Assembly: GCA_910575445.1 (NCBI GenBank)
Contig: CAJTFW010000003.1
Location: 186,001 to 250,000, forward strand
Length of the DNA: 64,000 nt
Reading direction: 5' to 3'
Source of the DNA: Lachnospiraceae bacterium
Lineage (GTDB): Bacteria > Bacillota > Clostridia > Lachnospirales > Lachnospiraceae
In this document: positions 8,431 to 16,490 of the stretch, in pieces
Position numbering within the stretch: the first letter of the stretch is position 1
Layout: the number at the start of each line of letters is the position of its first letter
Position numbers and translations under genes: made by a program
Notes under the pieces: generated by a model
The model's database searches: none
Told to the model about the DNA's origin: nothing
The model's input: the letters and a program-made list of their open reading frames with translations, nothing else

Positions 8431-8436
8431 GGGGCG

Positions 8437-9105
8437 ATGAGCGATAAGCAGGGTTCTGACAGGTATTCTCTTCGGGGAAAGGTATATGAGCGTATTCGGG
8501 AGGATATTTTAAGTGGCAGGTATCAGCAGGATACAGAGCTTAAAGAGGCAGCAATCGGCGCAGAGCTGGGCGTAAGCAGAACGCCAGTTCGAGAAGCTTT
8601 GCGGCAGCTGGAGCTAGAGGGACTGGTTCATATCATTCCCAACCGGGGCGCGTATGTCAATATGATTACGGCAAAGGATGTACAGGATATCTATGTCATT
8701 CGTTCGATGTTAGAGGGGCTTTGTGCAAGATGGGCCACGGAGCATATTACGGATGAACAATTAGAGGATTTGGAGGAGACACTTTGTCTTTCGGAGTATC
8801 ATACACAAAAAGGGCATTATGAAAAGCTCTATGAGTTAGACAGTCTCTTTCATGAGCAGCTCTACCGTGCAGCCGGAAGCCGGATTTTAAACCATGTACT
8901 GTCGGATTTTCATGACTATGTCAAGCGGGTGAGAAGAAAGACAATAGCCTTTCAGGACCGCCCCGTAAAATCCACCAGAGAGCATCGGGCTATCTTTGAA
9001 GCGGTCAAGGCAAAGGATGCAGATAGGGCAGAGGAGTTAGCCAGAGAACATATCAAACATACGATTGAAAATATTCAGGTATATGGACTGGATAAGATTT
9101 TATAA
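8437..9105 (+). CDS. GntR-family regulator, FCD (FadR-like) subfamily
   Basis: A 222-residue repressor-type protein. The winged helix at about 8-75 carries the GntR signature ELGVSRTPVREALRQLELEGLV. The rest is an all-helical FCD effector domain with candidate metal/ligand residues (DSLFHEQLYRAAGS and REHRAIFEAVKAKD). It lies 6 bases after the citrate synthase gene and 21 before the isocitrate dehydrogenase gene. It probably controls its own operon through the palindrome at 6994-7005, sensing a small carboxylate such as citrate or 2-oxoglutarate (inferred). Confidence 0.92.
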   Translation: MSDKQGSDRYSLRGKVYERIREDILSGRYQQDTELKEAAIGAELGVSRTPVREALRQLELEGLVHIIPNRGAYVNMITAKDVQDIYVIRSMLEGLCARWATEHITDEQLEDLEETLCLSEYHTQKGHYEKLYELDSLFHEQLYRAAGSRILNHVLSDFHDYVKRVRRKTIAFQDRPVKSTREHRAIFEAVKAKDADRAEELAREHIKHTIENIQVYGLDKIL

Positions 9106-9126
9106 AATAGTTGGAGGAGCTTATAT

Positions 9127-10338
9127 ATGGGAAAAATTAAGATGACAACACCGCTTGTCGAGATGGACGGAGACGAGATGACCAGGATTCTCTGGAGTAT
9201 GATTAAGGAGGAGCTTTTGCTTCCTTTTATAGATTTAAAGACCGAGTATTATGATTTGGGTCTACAGAACCGGGACAAGACCGATGATAAAGTAACCGTA
9301 GAAGCTTCCGAGGCAACCAAAAAATATGGCGTGGCTGTAAAATGTGCGACGATTACACCTAATGCATCCCGTGTATCGGAATACAATTTAAAGCAGATGT
9401 GGAAAAGCCCCAACGGGACAATTCGGGCACTTTTAGATGGAACCGTTTTTCGTGCACCGATTCTGGTGAAAGGGATTGAGCCATATGTCAGAACCTGGAA
9501 AAAACCGATTACACTGGCGCGTCATGCCTATGGAGATGTCTATAAGGCTTCTGAGATGCAGATTCCAGGTCCTGGAAAGGTTGAGCTTGTCTATACAGCA
9601 GAAGATGGCAATAAAAGTTCGGTACTGGTACATGAATTTCAGGGAGCCGGGATTGTGCAGGGAATGCATAACCTTGATGCTTCGATTGAAAGCTTTGCAA
9701 GAAGCTGCTTTCAGTTTGCATTAGATACCAAACAAGATGTATGGTTTGCAGCAAAAGATACCATCTCTAAACAGTATGACCACCACTTTAAAGATATCTT
9801 TGAGGAAATCTACCAAAAAGAGTACCAGGAGGCATTTGAGAAAGCCAAGATTACCTATTTCTATACCTTAATTGACGATGCAGTAGCCCGTGTGGTCAAA
9901 TCAGAAGGTGGCTTTATCTGGGCTTGTAAGAACTATGACGGCGATGTAATGAGTGACCTTGTAGCGACAGCCTTTGGCTCTTTGGCGATGATGACATCGG
10001 TTCTGGTATCTCCACATGGCTACTATGAATATGAGGCAGCACACGGCACCGTACAGAGACATTATTACAAACATCTTAAAGGAGAGAAGACCTCTACAAA
10101 TTCGATGGCTACCATCTTTGCATGGAGCGGAGCGCTTAGAAAACGCGGTGAGCTCGATGGCCTTAGCGAGCTTGTGCGCTTTGCAGACCTTCTTGAGAAA
10201 GCTTCGGTTCAAACGATTGAGTCCGGGCGGATGACAAAGGATTTGGCACTGATTACGACGCTTTCAGAGGTAACTGTGCTTGACTCTGAAGACTTTATCA
10301 AAGCAGTTCGCAGCGAGTTAGAAAAGATGTTGGCATAA
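9127..10338 (+). CDS. icd: NADP-dependent isocitrate dehydrogenase
   Basis: A 403-residue enzyme of the eukaryote-like (type II) isocitrate dehydrogenase branch: [13 protein letters not shown] at 12-24, the substrate loop [41 protein letters not shown], and the coenzyme segment [11 protein letters not shown] with nearby NSMATIFAW. It oxidises isocitrate to 2-oxoglutarate with CO2 release. It is the last gene of the three-gene operon, completing an oxidative half-cycle to glutamate except for aconitase, which is not in the window. GGAGG is about 9 bases before the ATG. Confidence 0.95.
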   Translation: MGKIKMTTPLVEMDGDEMTRILWSMIKEELLLPFIDLKTEYYDLGLQNRDKTDDKVTVEASEATKKYGVAVKCATITPNASRVSEYNLKQMWKSPNGTIRALLDGTVFRAPILVKGIEPYVRTWKKPITLARHAYGDVYKASEMQIPGPGKVELVYTAEDGNKSSVLVHEFQGAGIVQGMHNLDASIESFARSCFQFALDTKQDVWFAAKDTISKQYDHHFKDIFEEIYQKEYQEAFEKAKITYFYTLIDDAVARVVKSEGGFIWACKNYDGDVMSDLVATAFGSLAMMTSVLVSPHGYYEYEAAHGTVQRHYYKHLKGEKTSTNSMATIFAWSGALRKRGELDGLSELVRFADLLEKASVQTIESGRMTKDLALITTLSEVTVLDSEDFIKAVRSELEKMLA

Positions 10339-10361
10339 AAAGAGAACCCTTCCCATATATT
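10335..10361 (+). promoter_or_regulatory. probable sigma-E sporulation promoter of spoIVA
   Basis: ATA (10335-10337, overlapping the icd stop codon) and CATATATT (10354-10361) are 16 bases apart, close to the sigma-E pattern ATA-N16-18-CATACANT known from Bacillus. spoIVA is a sigma-E gene in Bacillus. The -10 sits in the terminator's 5' arm. Confidence 0.65.
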
Positions 10362-10387
10362 TAGAACAAATATGGGAGGGGTATTTT
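10346..10387 (+). terminator. terminator of the citrate operon that overlaps the spoIVA ribosome site
   Basis: A 13-base stem (10346-10358 with 10370-10382, one G-U pair) and 11-base loop are followed by ATTTTTA. The 3' arm contains GGGAGGGG, the ribosome site of spoIVA. Confidence 0.8.
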
Positions 10388-10388
10388 T

Positions 10389-11879
10389 ATGGAAACCATT
10401 CAGAATCAAAAAGAATTTCATCTATACAATGATATCAAGGACCGAACAGGCGGAGAAATCTACATAGGGGTTGTGGGGCCAGTGCGCACCGGAAAATCCA
10501 CATTTATTAAGCGTTTTATGGACCTTTTGGTGCTTCCTAATATGGAAGATGTCCACGAAAGAGAGCGGGCAACGGACGAACTTCCCCAATCCGCAGCCGG
10601 CAAGACGATTATGACAACCGAGCCTAAATTTGTGCCAAAGGACGCAGTGGAAATCAGCGTTGGAGGAAAGATTCCGGTTAAAATCCGATTGATAGACTGT
10701 GTGGGATATATGGTAGAAGGCGCTACAGGGCATCTGGAGAACGAGGTAGAGCGTAAGGTGAAGACACCTTGGTTCGACGAAGAAATCCCCTTTACAAAGG
10801 CCGCAGAGCTTGGGACACATAAGGTCATACATGACCATTCAACAATAGGGATTGTGGTAACCTGTGATGGAAGCTTTGGGGATATTCCCGTAGAGAATTA
10901 TCTAAGTGCAGAGGAGCGCACGATTGAAGAATTAAAAAAACTGGGAAAGCCTTTTGTGATTCTGCTAAATACAACAAGACCTTACAGTGAGCAGGTGCGA
11001 ACAAAAGCACAGGAGATGTTTCATAAATACCAGATTCCAGTGCTGCCGGTAAACTGTGAGCAGCTAAAAAAAGAAGATATTAATCTGATACTAGAGCAAA
11101 TACTTTTGGAATTTCCATTGACAGAAGTAGCCTATCATATGCCGCGTTGGGTGGAGATGTTACCTGTCTTACATCCGGTCAAACAGGAGATTATCAAAAA
11201 AGTAGTTGAGATGATGGATGAATTTCATGTGCTTCGGGATGTGGGAGCAGCGACAACAAGCTGTGAAGGGCCTTCGATTCGGCAGATGAAATTGGACCAT
11301 GTGGCGCTTAATTCAGGGACAGCGGTCTATTCGATTGATATGGAAGAAAGTTGTTATTATCAGATGCTGAGTGAGCTGACAGGGATGGAGCTTCAGGATG
11401 AATATGACTTGATGGAGCAACTAAAGGAGCTTTCAGCGATGCAAAAGGAGTATGGCAAAGTGATACAGTCGATGGACACCGTACGACAGAAAGGATACGG
11501 GATGGTGCTTCCGGAAAAAGATGAGATAACGATGGAGGAGCCAGTGCTGATTCACCAGGGCGGAAAGTTTGGGGTAAAGCTTCGGGCGCTGTCGCCATCA
11601 GTACATATGATTCGGGCCAATATTGAGACAGAGATTGCGCCGATTGTGGGCAGTGAGCAGCAGGCGAAAGATTTGATTCAGTATATTCAGGAAGGCAGGG
11701 AGCAGGAAGAAGGAATCTGGCAGATTAATATCTTTGGAAAGACGATAGAAGAGCTAGTAGAGGATGGGATACGAAGCAAGCTGTATCAGATTGGAGAGGA
11801 GAGCCAGGTGAAGCTGCAGGATACGATGCAGAAGATTGTCAACGATTCCAACGGGGGATTGGTGTGTATTATTATATAG
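10389..11879 (+). CDS. spoIVA: stage IV sporulation protein A
   Basis: A 496-residue protein with the SpoIVA ATPase domain: P-loop GPVRTGKSTFI at 30-40, and RLIDCVGYMVEGA with the following GHLENEVERKVKTPW. SpoIVA polymerises by ATP hydrolysis on the forespore surface as the spore coat base, so the organism probably sporulates. The length and the C-terminal middle/anchor segments agree with the family. The ribosome site GGGAGGGG lies inside the upstream hairpin, and the gene is monocistronic with its own terminator. Confidence 0.97.
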   Translation: METIQNQKEFHLYNDIKDRTGGEIYIGVVGPVRTGKSTFIKRFMDLLVLPNMEDVHERERATDELPQSAAGKTIMTTEPKFVPKDAVEISVGGKIPVKIRLIDCVGYMVEGATGHLENEVERKVKTPWFDEEIPFTKAAELGTHKVIHDHSTIGIVVTCDGSFGDIPVENYLSAEERTIEELKKLGKPFVILLNTTRPYSEQVRTKAQEMFHKYQIPVLPVNCEQLKKEDINLILEQILLEFPLTEVAYHMPRWVEMLPVLHPVKQEIIKKVVEMMDEFHVLRDVGAATTSCEGPSIRQMKLDHVALNSGTAVYSIDMEESCYYQMLSELTGMELQDEYDLMEQLKELSAMQKEYGKVIQSMDTVRQKGYGMVLPEKDEITMEEPVLIHQGGKFGVKLRALSPSVHMIRANIETEIAPIVGSEQQAKDLIQYIQEGREQEEGIWQINIFGKTIEELVEDGIRSKLYQIGEESQVKLQDTMQKIVNDSNGGLVCIII

Positions 11880-11899
11880 AATTTTTGAGGTAAGAGGAT

Positions 11900-11942
11900 G
11901 CTTGCTAAGGACATCACCTAGTCCTTGGCAAGCTATTTTTTA
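11900..11942 (+). terminator. spoIVA terminator
   Basis: A 13-base stem (11900-11912 with 11921-11933, one G-U pair) is followed by TATTTTTTA. Confidence 0.9.
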
Positions 11943-11972
11943 GCTTTACGATACAAACGATTTGGAATTTTG

Positions 11973-12000
11973 TTGCGGGGGATGAGGAAATGTGTATAAT
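11973..12000 (+). promoter_or_regulatory. promoter of the MBL-rnhA pair
   Basis: TTGCGG (11973-11978) and a perfect TATAAT (11995-12000) are 16 bases apart. Confidence 0.65.
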
Positions 12001-12043
12001 GAGAGTATAGGGAATAAGACAAAAGATAAATTGGGAGATTTTT

Positions 12044-12739
12044 ATGAGAGTGGTATTTATATTTCATAGTAGTTTTTTGGTAGAGTTAGAGAAAAGTGTG
12101 CTGATATTTGATTATTATGGGGAGGGGAGACTGCCAAAGCTTTCGAAAGATAAGGATATTTATTTTTTAAATAGTCATGGACATGGGGACCATTTTAACC
12201 GAAATATTTGGGAGCTGCAAAAGAAGTATCCAAAGGCTTTTTATGTGATGTCTAGGGATATTCGGGTGCGCAAGGAGGAGCGCGAGGACTGGATGTATTT
12301 TGTAAGGGCAAGAGAGGAGTATCAGATAAAAAAGCTTCGGGTCCATACGCTTCGCTCTACGGATATGGGAGTGGCTTTTGTGGTGGAGACAGAAGGAAAG
12401 CGCATCTATCATGCAGGGGACTTGAACTGGTGGCACTGGGAAGGAGAGGACAAGGCATGGAACAATAATATAGCAGCGAATTATCAGCGCGAGGTGGACA
12501 AGCTTATAGGGCAAGTGTTTGACCTTGCATTTGTGCCGCTTGACCCAAGGCTTTTAAGGGCATATGACTGGGGGATGCGGTATTTTACAGAAAAGATAGA
12601 GACAAGACATTTGTTTCCCATGCATTGTTGGGAAGAATATAAAGTGTGTCAGAAAGTGAAAAAGGAACCATGGATGCAGAGATTGTTAAATGTTTATCAT
12701 CCACTGGAAGAAGAAGGACAGGAGTGGGAGTTATGTTAG
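12044..12739 (+). CDS. metallo-beta-lactamase-fold hydrolase
   Basis: A 231-residue MBL-fold protein with the metal motif SHGHGDHF (about 44-51), YHAGDLNWWHW (second-site Asp about 126) and a late HLFPMHCW supplying the last histidine. It belongs to the small UPF0173/UlaG-like group; substrate unknown, probably cytosolic since there is no signal peptide. It overlaps the next gene by 7 bases, so translation of rnhA may be coupled. Confidence 0.85.
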   Translation: MRVVFIFHSSFLVELEKSVLIFDYYGEGRLPKLSKDKDIYFLNSHGHGDHFNRNIWELQKKYPKAFYVMSRDIRVRKEEREDWMYFVRAREEYQIKKLRVHTLRSTDMGVAFVVETEGKRIYHAGDLNWWHWEGEDKAWNNNIAANYQREVDKLIGQVFDLAFVPLDPRLLRAYDWGMRYFTEKIETRHLFPMHCWEEYKVCQKVKKEPWMQRLLNVYHPLEEEGQEWELC

Positions 12740-13206
12740 TAAAAATCTATACAGATGGTTCAGCTAGAGGCAATCCAGATGGACCAGGAGGATATGGGAC
12801 GATTTTATCCTATGTGGATACCAAAGGGACAGAGCATATTCGGGAGTTTTCCCAGGGATATCAAAAGACAACAAATAACCGGATGGAGCTGATGGCGGCG
12901 ATTGTCGGGTTAGAAGCTTTGACAAAGCCTTGTGAAGTAGAGTTATATTCGGATTCCAAATATTTAGTGGATGCTTTTAACCAGCACTGGATTGATTCAT
13001 GGCTTAAAAAGAACTGGGTCAACAGTCAGAAGCAGCCTGTCAAAAACCCAGACCTCTGGAAGCGCCTTTTAAAGGCAAAAAAACCTCATAAAGTTACTTT
13101 TATCTGGGTCAAAGGTCACAATGGCCATCCCCAAAACGAACGCTGCGACCAACTCGCCACAGCGGCAGCAGATGGAGAGGAGTTGCTTGTGGATACGCAA
13201 TATTAG
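12733..13206 (+). CDS. rnhA: ribonuclease HI
   Basis: A 157-residue enzyme with the RNase HI catalytic set: Asp8 in YTDGSARGNPDGPGGYG, Glu52 in NNRMELMA, Asp74 in YSDSKYLVDAFNQHW and a late Asp in GHNGHPQNERCDQLAT. It cuts the RNA strand of RNA-DNA hybrids. The start at 12733 gives the normal family length and has GGAG 8 bases upstream; a longer in-frame reading from 12646 would overlap the preceding gene deeply and add no conserved sequence. Confidence 0.95.
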   Translation: MLVKIYTDGSARGNPDGPGGYGTILSYVDTKGTEHIREFSQGYQKTTNNRMELMAAIVGLEALTKPCEVELYSDSKYLVDAFNQHWIDSWLKKNWVNSQKQPVKNPDLWKRLLKAKKPHKVTFIWVKGHNGHPQNERCDQLATAAADGEELLVDTQY

Positions 13207-13231
13207 AACAAATCCTGGTGAAGCCGGCAAT

Positions 13232-13969
13232 CTATTGTTTGGGGTCTTCTATATGAAATATCTTATTCCCAATAGTCATTAGTCCAACTGCTACCGTAAA
13301 AAAGAGAACGGTTGCAACTAAGAAACGGATGATAAATGATAGAAAATAATGTTTTTTCTGCCACTCGTCATTAAAGGTATAGAGTACACCACTGGTATCC
13401 ACATGATAGTCCTCACATATCTGAGAGAGATAAGACTTAGCGGTAGAAGATAGCCCTACTTTTCGTCCAATTGGAAGTGTTACCTTTTGTCCCCGTGCAA
13501 TCAAATCTGCCTGTTTTGGTGAGATTTGTGCCAATATGTAAGAATGGTCTGGCAGCTCTAATAGATAATATTGGTTATAATCCTCCCAAATATCAAGTGC
13601 AGATTCTATCACTTCCGGCTTTTTCGTCTTCCCATAAGTCCTTCCACGATGTACTCTGCGGGAATAAGGACTTACCCATTCTTTTAAACTATAAACTCCA
13701 GTTGATATAATCCCTACAGGTTCAGCGGTTACATAGTTATAATATATCCACGTATCCTCAAAATCCGCTGCACCACTTAGTCGAAAAATATCATATCCCG
13801 CTGTCTCTCCTGAAAAATCCCTTGCTAAGTCTGCCTCAATCTCTCGCATGGTAATGGGAGCTCCTTGGTGTTTAAAAAAGCGTTCAGGGGTCCATTTTAA
13901 GAAGAAGAAAAAGGCGATGAGCAAGCCTAAAATGGTACTAATCCAAACGATAATTTTCTCTTTTTTCAT
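13232..13969 (-). CDS. hypothetical membrane protein, two transmembrane segments
   Basis: No family is recognised. The 245-residue protein has one membrane helix near the start (WISTILGLLIAFFFFLKW, about 9-26), an extracytoplasmic middle of about 180 residues, and a second helix near the end (FIIRFLVATVLFFTVAVGLMTIG, about 214-236). The middle contains LYTFNDEWQKKHY. The gene stands alone with its own promoter and converges on rnhA. Confidence 0.75.
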   Translation of the reverse strand: MKKEKIIVWISTILGLLIAFFFFLKWTPERFFKHQGAPITMREIEADLARDFSGETAGYDIFRLSGAADFEDTWIYYNYVTAEPVGIISTGVYSLKEWVSPYSRRVHRGRTYGKTKKPEVIESALDIWEDYNQYYLLELPDHSYILAQISPKQADLIARGQKVTLPIGRKVGLSSTAKSYLSQICEDYHVDTSGVLYTFNDEWQKKHYFLSFIIRFLVATVLFFTVAVGLMTIGNKIFHIEDPKQ

Positions 13970-13994
13970 CTTTTTGCATCCTGTTTTTTTCTTT

Positions 13995-14023
13995 ATTTTA
14001 GCATAGAATAGATGGTTTTACAA
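13995..14023 (-). promoter_or_regulatory. promoter of the hypothetical membrane protein gene
   Basis: On the minus strand TTGTAA (14023-14018) and TAAAAT (14000-13995) are 17 bases apart. Confidence 0.65.
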
Positions 14024-14040
14024 TTTTGTTGAAATGTTTT

Positions 14041-14287
14041 GATGTAGAGGACGCTCGCCACGACCTGGTAGATATTCCTTCCAGACCCCGCTCGCGCTTA
14101 ATGAACGCCTATAGCGGTACTAAGCTCGCGACTGCGCGTTCCGCTTGCGCTCGCTAAGTGCCGATGGCGTCCAATGGGTCTTTCAGGAACATCTACCAGG
14201 CCATGTCGGGCTGTGTATTGGCCTCGATACGTACGTTGCGGCCGGAACACTACTCCCTTCCTGTCCTAGCGTCCTAGTATCTCTACC
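14041..14287. repeat. 245-base GC-rich foldback element
   Basis: Nested inverted arms: AGGACGCT/AGCGTCCT (14048-14055 with 14268-14275), flanked by GTAGAG/CTCTAC; CTGGTAGAT/ATCTACCAG within 14061-14088 paired with 14176-14208 (also TTCCT/AGGAA and AGACCC/GGGTCT); and inner CGCGCTTA/TAAGC-CGCG arms. It is more GC-rich than its surroundings. The stretch has no convincing gene; a frame running through it into the next gene lacks family support. It could be a palindromic mobile repeat or a structured RNA. Confidence 0.7.
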
Positions 14288-14330
14288 AACATTTAAAAAC
14301 AAATTATCACAAAGGAGATGTCAAAGCAAT

Positions 14331-15008
14331 ATGTTCTTTTTTTTAGCACTATTAAGTTTATTTGCAGCTCTCTACATCCTTCTTTTCCATGGTACAATCC
14401 TGCTTCCTATTTTTTTGCTAAGTATAGGGATAATATTAGAGATACGATGGCTGAAATCTCTGCAAAAAGGTACAAAAGCCATCTTTCATTTTGTGGAGGA
14501 GAAATCTTCTTTTATTCATCAAAATTATTCTTTTGCAGTGTTTCCAAATATGATAGATACGCTAAGACAAGAAGGCTTTTCCATAGAAGAATATCCATAT
14601 GGAAACTATTATTGCTTTTTACTACTAAATGGAAAACATCCCTATCATTTCTTTATTGGAAACAATGATACGCCGGACTGTAAGGAAGTAGAAGGATTTT
14701 CTAAATTATTTATTGAAAAGATTGCAGAGGCTATTTCTTCCTATGGCAGTCAATATTTTGTGGATTTTGAATATGGTGCCAATTTTGGAGAAAAGGAAAC
14801 TGCATTTATCAAGGAAGCTAAAAAAGGGTTTATGATAACAAAAGATGGAGTTCCTTTTGGTTTTCGGATTGCATATGATACCGAAAGTCATACGTTGTAT
14901 TATGCAGAAGCCGTTACAAATGTTGCATGGAAAAAGAGAGAGACGATTGCTAATTATACCAATGTACTTTTAAGTAAATTGTATCCTCTAGATATTTCTT
15001 TACTCTAG
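14331..15008 (+). CDS. hypothetical membrane-anchored protein
   Basis: No family is recognised. The 225-residue protein begins with two closely spaced hydrophobic segments (FFFLALLSLFAALYILLF and ILLPIFLLSIGIILEI, residues 2-37), then a soluble domain of about 185 residues with many aromatic residues (FSIEEYPYGNYYCFLLLNG, FVDFEYGANFGEKETAFIK). The start at 14331 is chosen because the frame upstream runs through the foldback element; AAAGGAG at 14311-14317 is 13 bases away, a little far. The end overlaps the convergent deacetylase gene by 9 bases. Confidence 0.7.
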   Translation: MFFFLALLSLFAALYILLFHGTILLPIFLLSIGIILEIRWLKSLQKGTKAIFHFVEEKSSFIHQNYSFAVFPNMIDTLRQEGFSIEEYPYGNYYCFLLLNGKHPYHFFIGNNDTPDCKEVEGFSKLFIEKIAEAISSYGSQYFVDFEYGANFGEKETAFIKEAKKGFMITKDGVPFGFRIAYDTESHTLYYAEAVTNVAWKKRETIANYTNVLLSKLYPLDISLL

Positions 15009-16298
15009 CGCTGGTCTGCTTGCATCTACAATATGCTTCACATCCAAAAGGTCCTCTACTGCCTCTGGCTTGGAAATCATCGTAAATCCATCCAGATTAC
15101 ATCTTGTCTGCCGCACATAATCATCTTTTACCACCACAAACGCCTGCGATGCCCAGACTCCGCAAAAATACCGAAATCCTTCCGATTGTAGATAGGTTAG
15201 CTTCTGACTTGGATACGCAATTTCCTCTCCATAAGGATAGATATAGATATCTGTATCCCCCACAAGGCTTGCAATCTCATCCTTCCACTGCCTGGTATCT
15301 GACACCAGAGAATTATAAGAAATCGTCGCCGTATGCCGATGCCCGTATCCATGCGAAGCAAACAGCCATCCGGTCTCTTTTAAACGGGCTGCTATGCTTT
15401 TTACAGCTTCTCTGTCCGTTTCTATTGTATCACTTTCTAACTGATTTACCCGATATCCAAGTGTTCCTTCATATCCTGTGGCCGCGATAATTCCTTTTGC
15501 ACCTCGCAAAGAAAAATCAGGGTGCTCTTTTACAAAGGTATCTAGTATCGGCATCACATCATAATCCCCGATATGCTCTATGCCATCTTTGTCAATATAG
15601 AGATTTTTCACATCTCCATTTTCATCTAAAAGAAGCTTTTTGGCAAAACCATCGTGTTCCATATAGTCATAATAACTGACATCATCTACTGACAACACAA
15701 GCGGAATCTTGCCTTCTGGCACAAGCGGCTGTGCAGCCACAAGCGTGACCTTCCCATTTTCATCTGTCACTTCTTTGCATAATTCATGAATATCAATCAA
15801 AAGATACTGATTGGCATATAGTTCTTCTAGGATAGCATAGAATTCATCGACGGTTGTCATCCAGTAGTTATAGCCATTGGACATATAGTCCCCGTCAAAA
15901 GCCCGTGAAGTATCTACGATTAGAGAGTGAAAGAAAATATGCCGCACAGGCTGCTCATAAGGAACAAAAGAATCCATCGCCTGTGTATAGTTTTCTATTG
16001 CTTCTGTTACCTCTTTATCTTGGGAAAATTCCTTTGGGACTTCTCTAAGGATTGCAATTGCTTCTTCATAATAATAGCCAAGTGCAAGCTGCTTCGCCTT
16101 ATCAAGCAGTGGCACCACATCTTCTTCCCTGCGAATCCTGGACAGTTCTTCTTTTGTAGGCTCTAAGGTAGTGGTTGGTTGCTGCTGTTCTTCTGTTATA
16201 GGCTCTACTTCTTGTGTTGTATTTTGACAGGCACTTAGACTTAACATAAGAACAAAAATTGTCAAAAGTATTTTTTCTTTTAAATATTTTTTCTTCAT
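15000..16298 (-). CDS. polysaccharide deacetylase-like lipoprotein
   Basis: A 432-residue exported lipoprotein: signal peptide with lipobox LSAC (Cys24) and an acidic/Thr/Gln linker to about 55. A helical segment follows, then a deacetylase (NodB-like) domain: LVLSVDDVSYYDY stands where family 4 carbohydrate esterases have TFDDG, and FASHGYGHRHTATISY where they have HSxxH. The NodB motifs are altered, so activity on peptidoglycan or glycans is uncertain. The ribosome site GAGGAT lies before the ATG. Confidence 0.78.
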   Translation of the reverse strand: MKKKYLKEKILLTIFVLMLSLSACQNTTQEVEPITEEQQQPTTTLEPTKEELSRIRREEDVVPLLDKAKQLALGYYYEEAIAILREVPKEFSQDKEVTEAIENYTQAMDSFVPYEQPVRHIFFHSLIVDTSRAFDGDYMSNGYNYWMTTVDEFYAILEELYANQYLLIDIHELCKEVTDENGKVTLVAAQPLVPEGKIPLVLSVDDVSYYDYMEHDGFAKKLLLDENGDVKNLYIDKDGIEHIGDYDVMPILDTFVKEHPDFSLRGAKGIIAATGYEGTLGYRVNQLESDTIETDREAVKSIAARLKETGWLFASHGYGHRHTATISYNSLVSDTRQWKDEIASLVGDTDIYIYPYGEEIAYPSQKLTYLQSEGFRYFCGVWASQAFVVVKDDYVRQTRCNLDGFTMISKPEAVEDLLDVKHIVDASRPALE

Positions 16299-16389
16299 AG
16301 GTGTATCCTCGATAATATATCAGTCTTTCGTTATTTTATCACTATTTTTGCCGGAAGTGTTTACATTTATGTTACAACAGAAAAAATGA

Positions 16390-16418
16390 TTGCGGTTGTC
16401 TAGCGGGTGTGATATGAT
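16390..16418 (+). promoter_or_regulatory. promoter of alaS
   Basis: TTGCGG (16390-16395) and TATGAT (16413-16418) are 17 bases apart. The leader of about 65 bases is too short for a T-box. Confidence 0.6.
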
Positions 16419-16490
16419 GAATAGCGTGCAGTTATGCATAATTTTATAAGTTTTTAAACAGATATGGAACTATCATAGGAGGATTATGAC

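Noticed and set aside
14145-14330. N-terminal extension of the 14331 gene through the foldback element
   Set aside because: The extension consists only of palindrome sequence, has no ribosome site and moves the hydrophobic start of the protein inward.
16419-16490. T-box or other riboswitch before alaS
   Set aside because: The leader is only about 70 bases and shows no specifier loop, T-box sequence or terminator.
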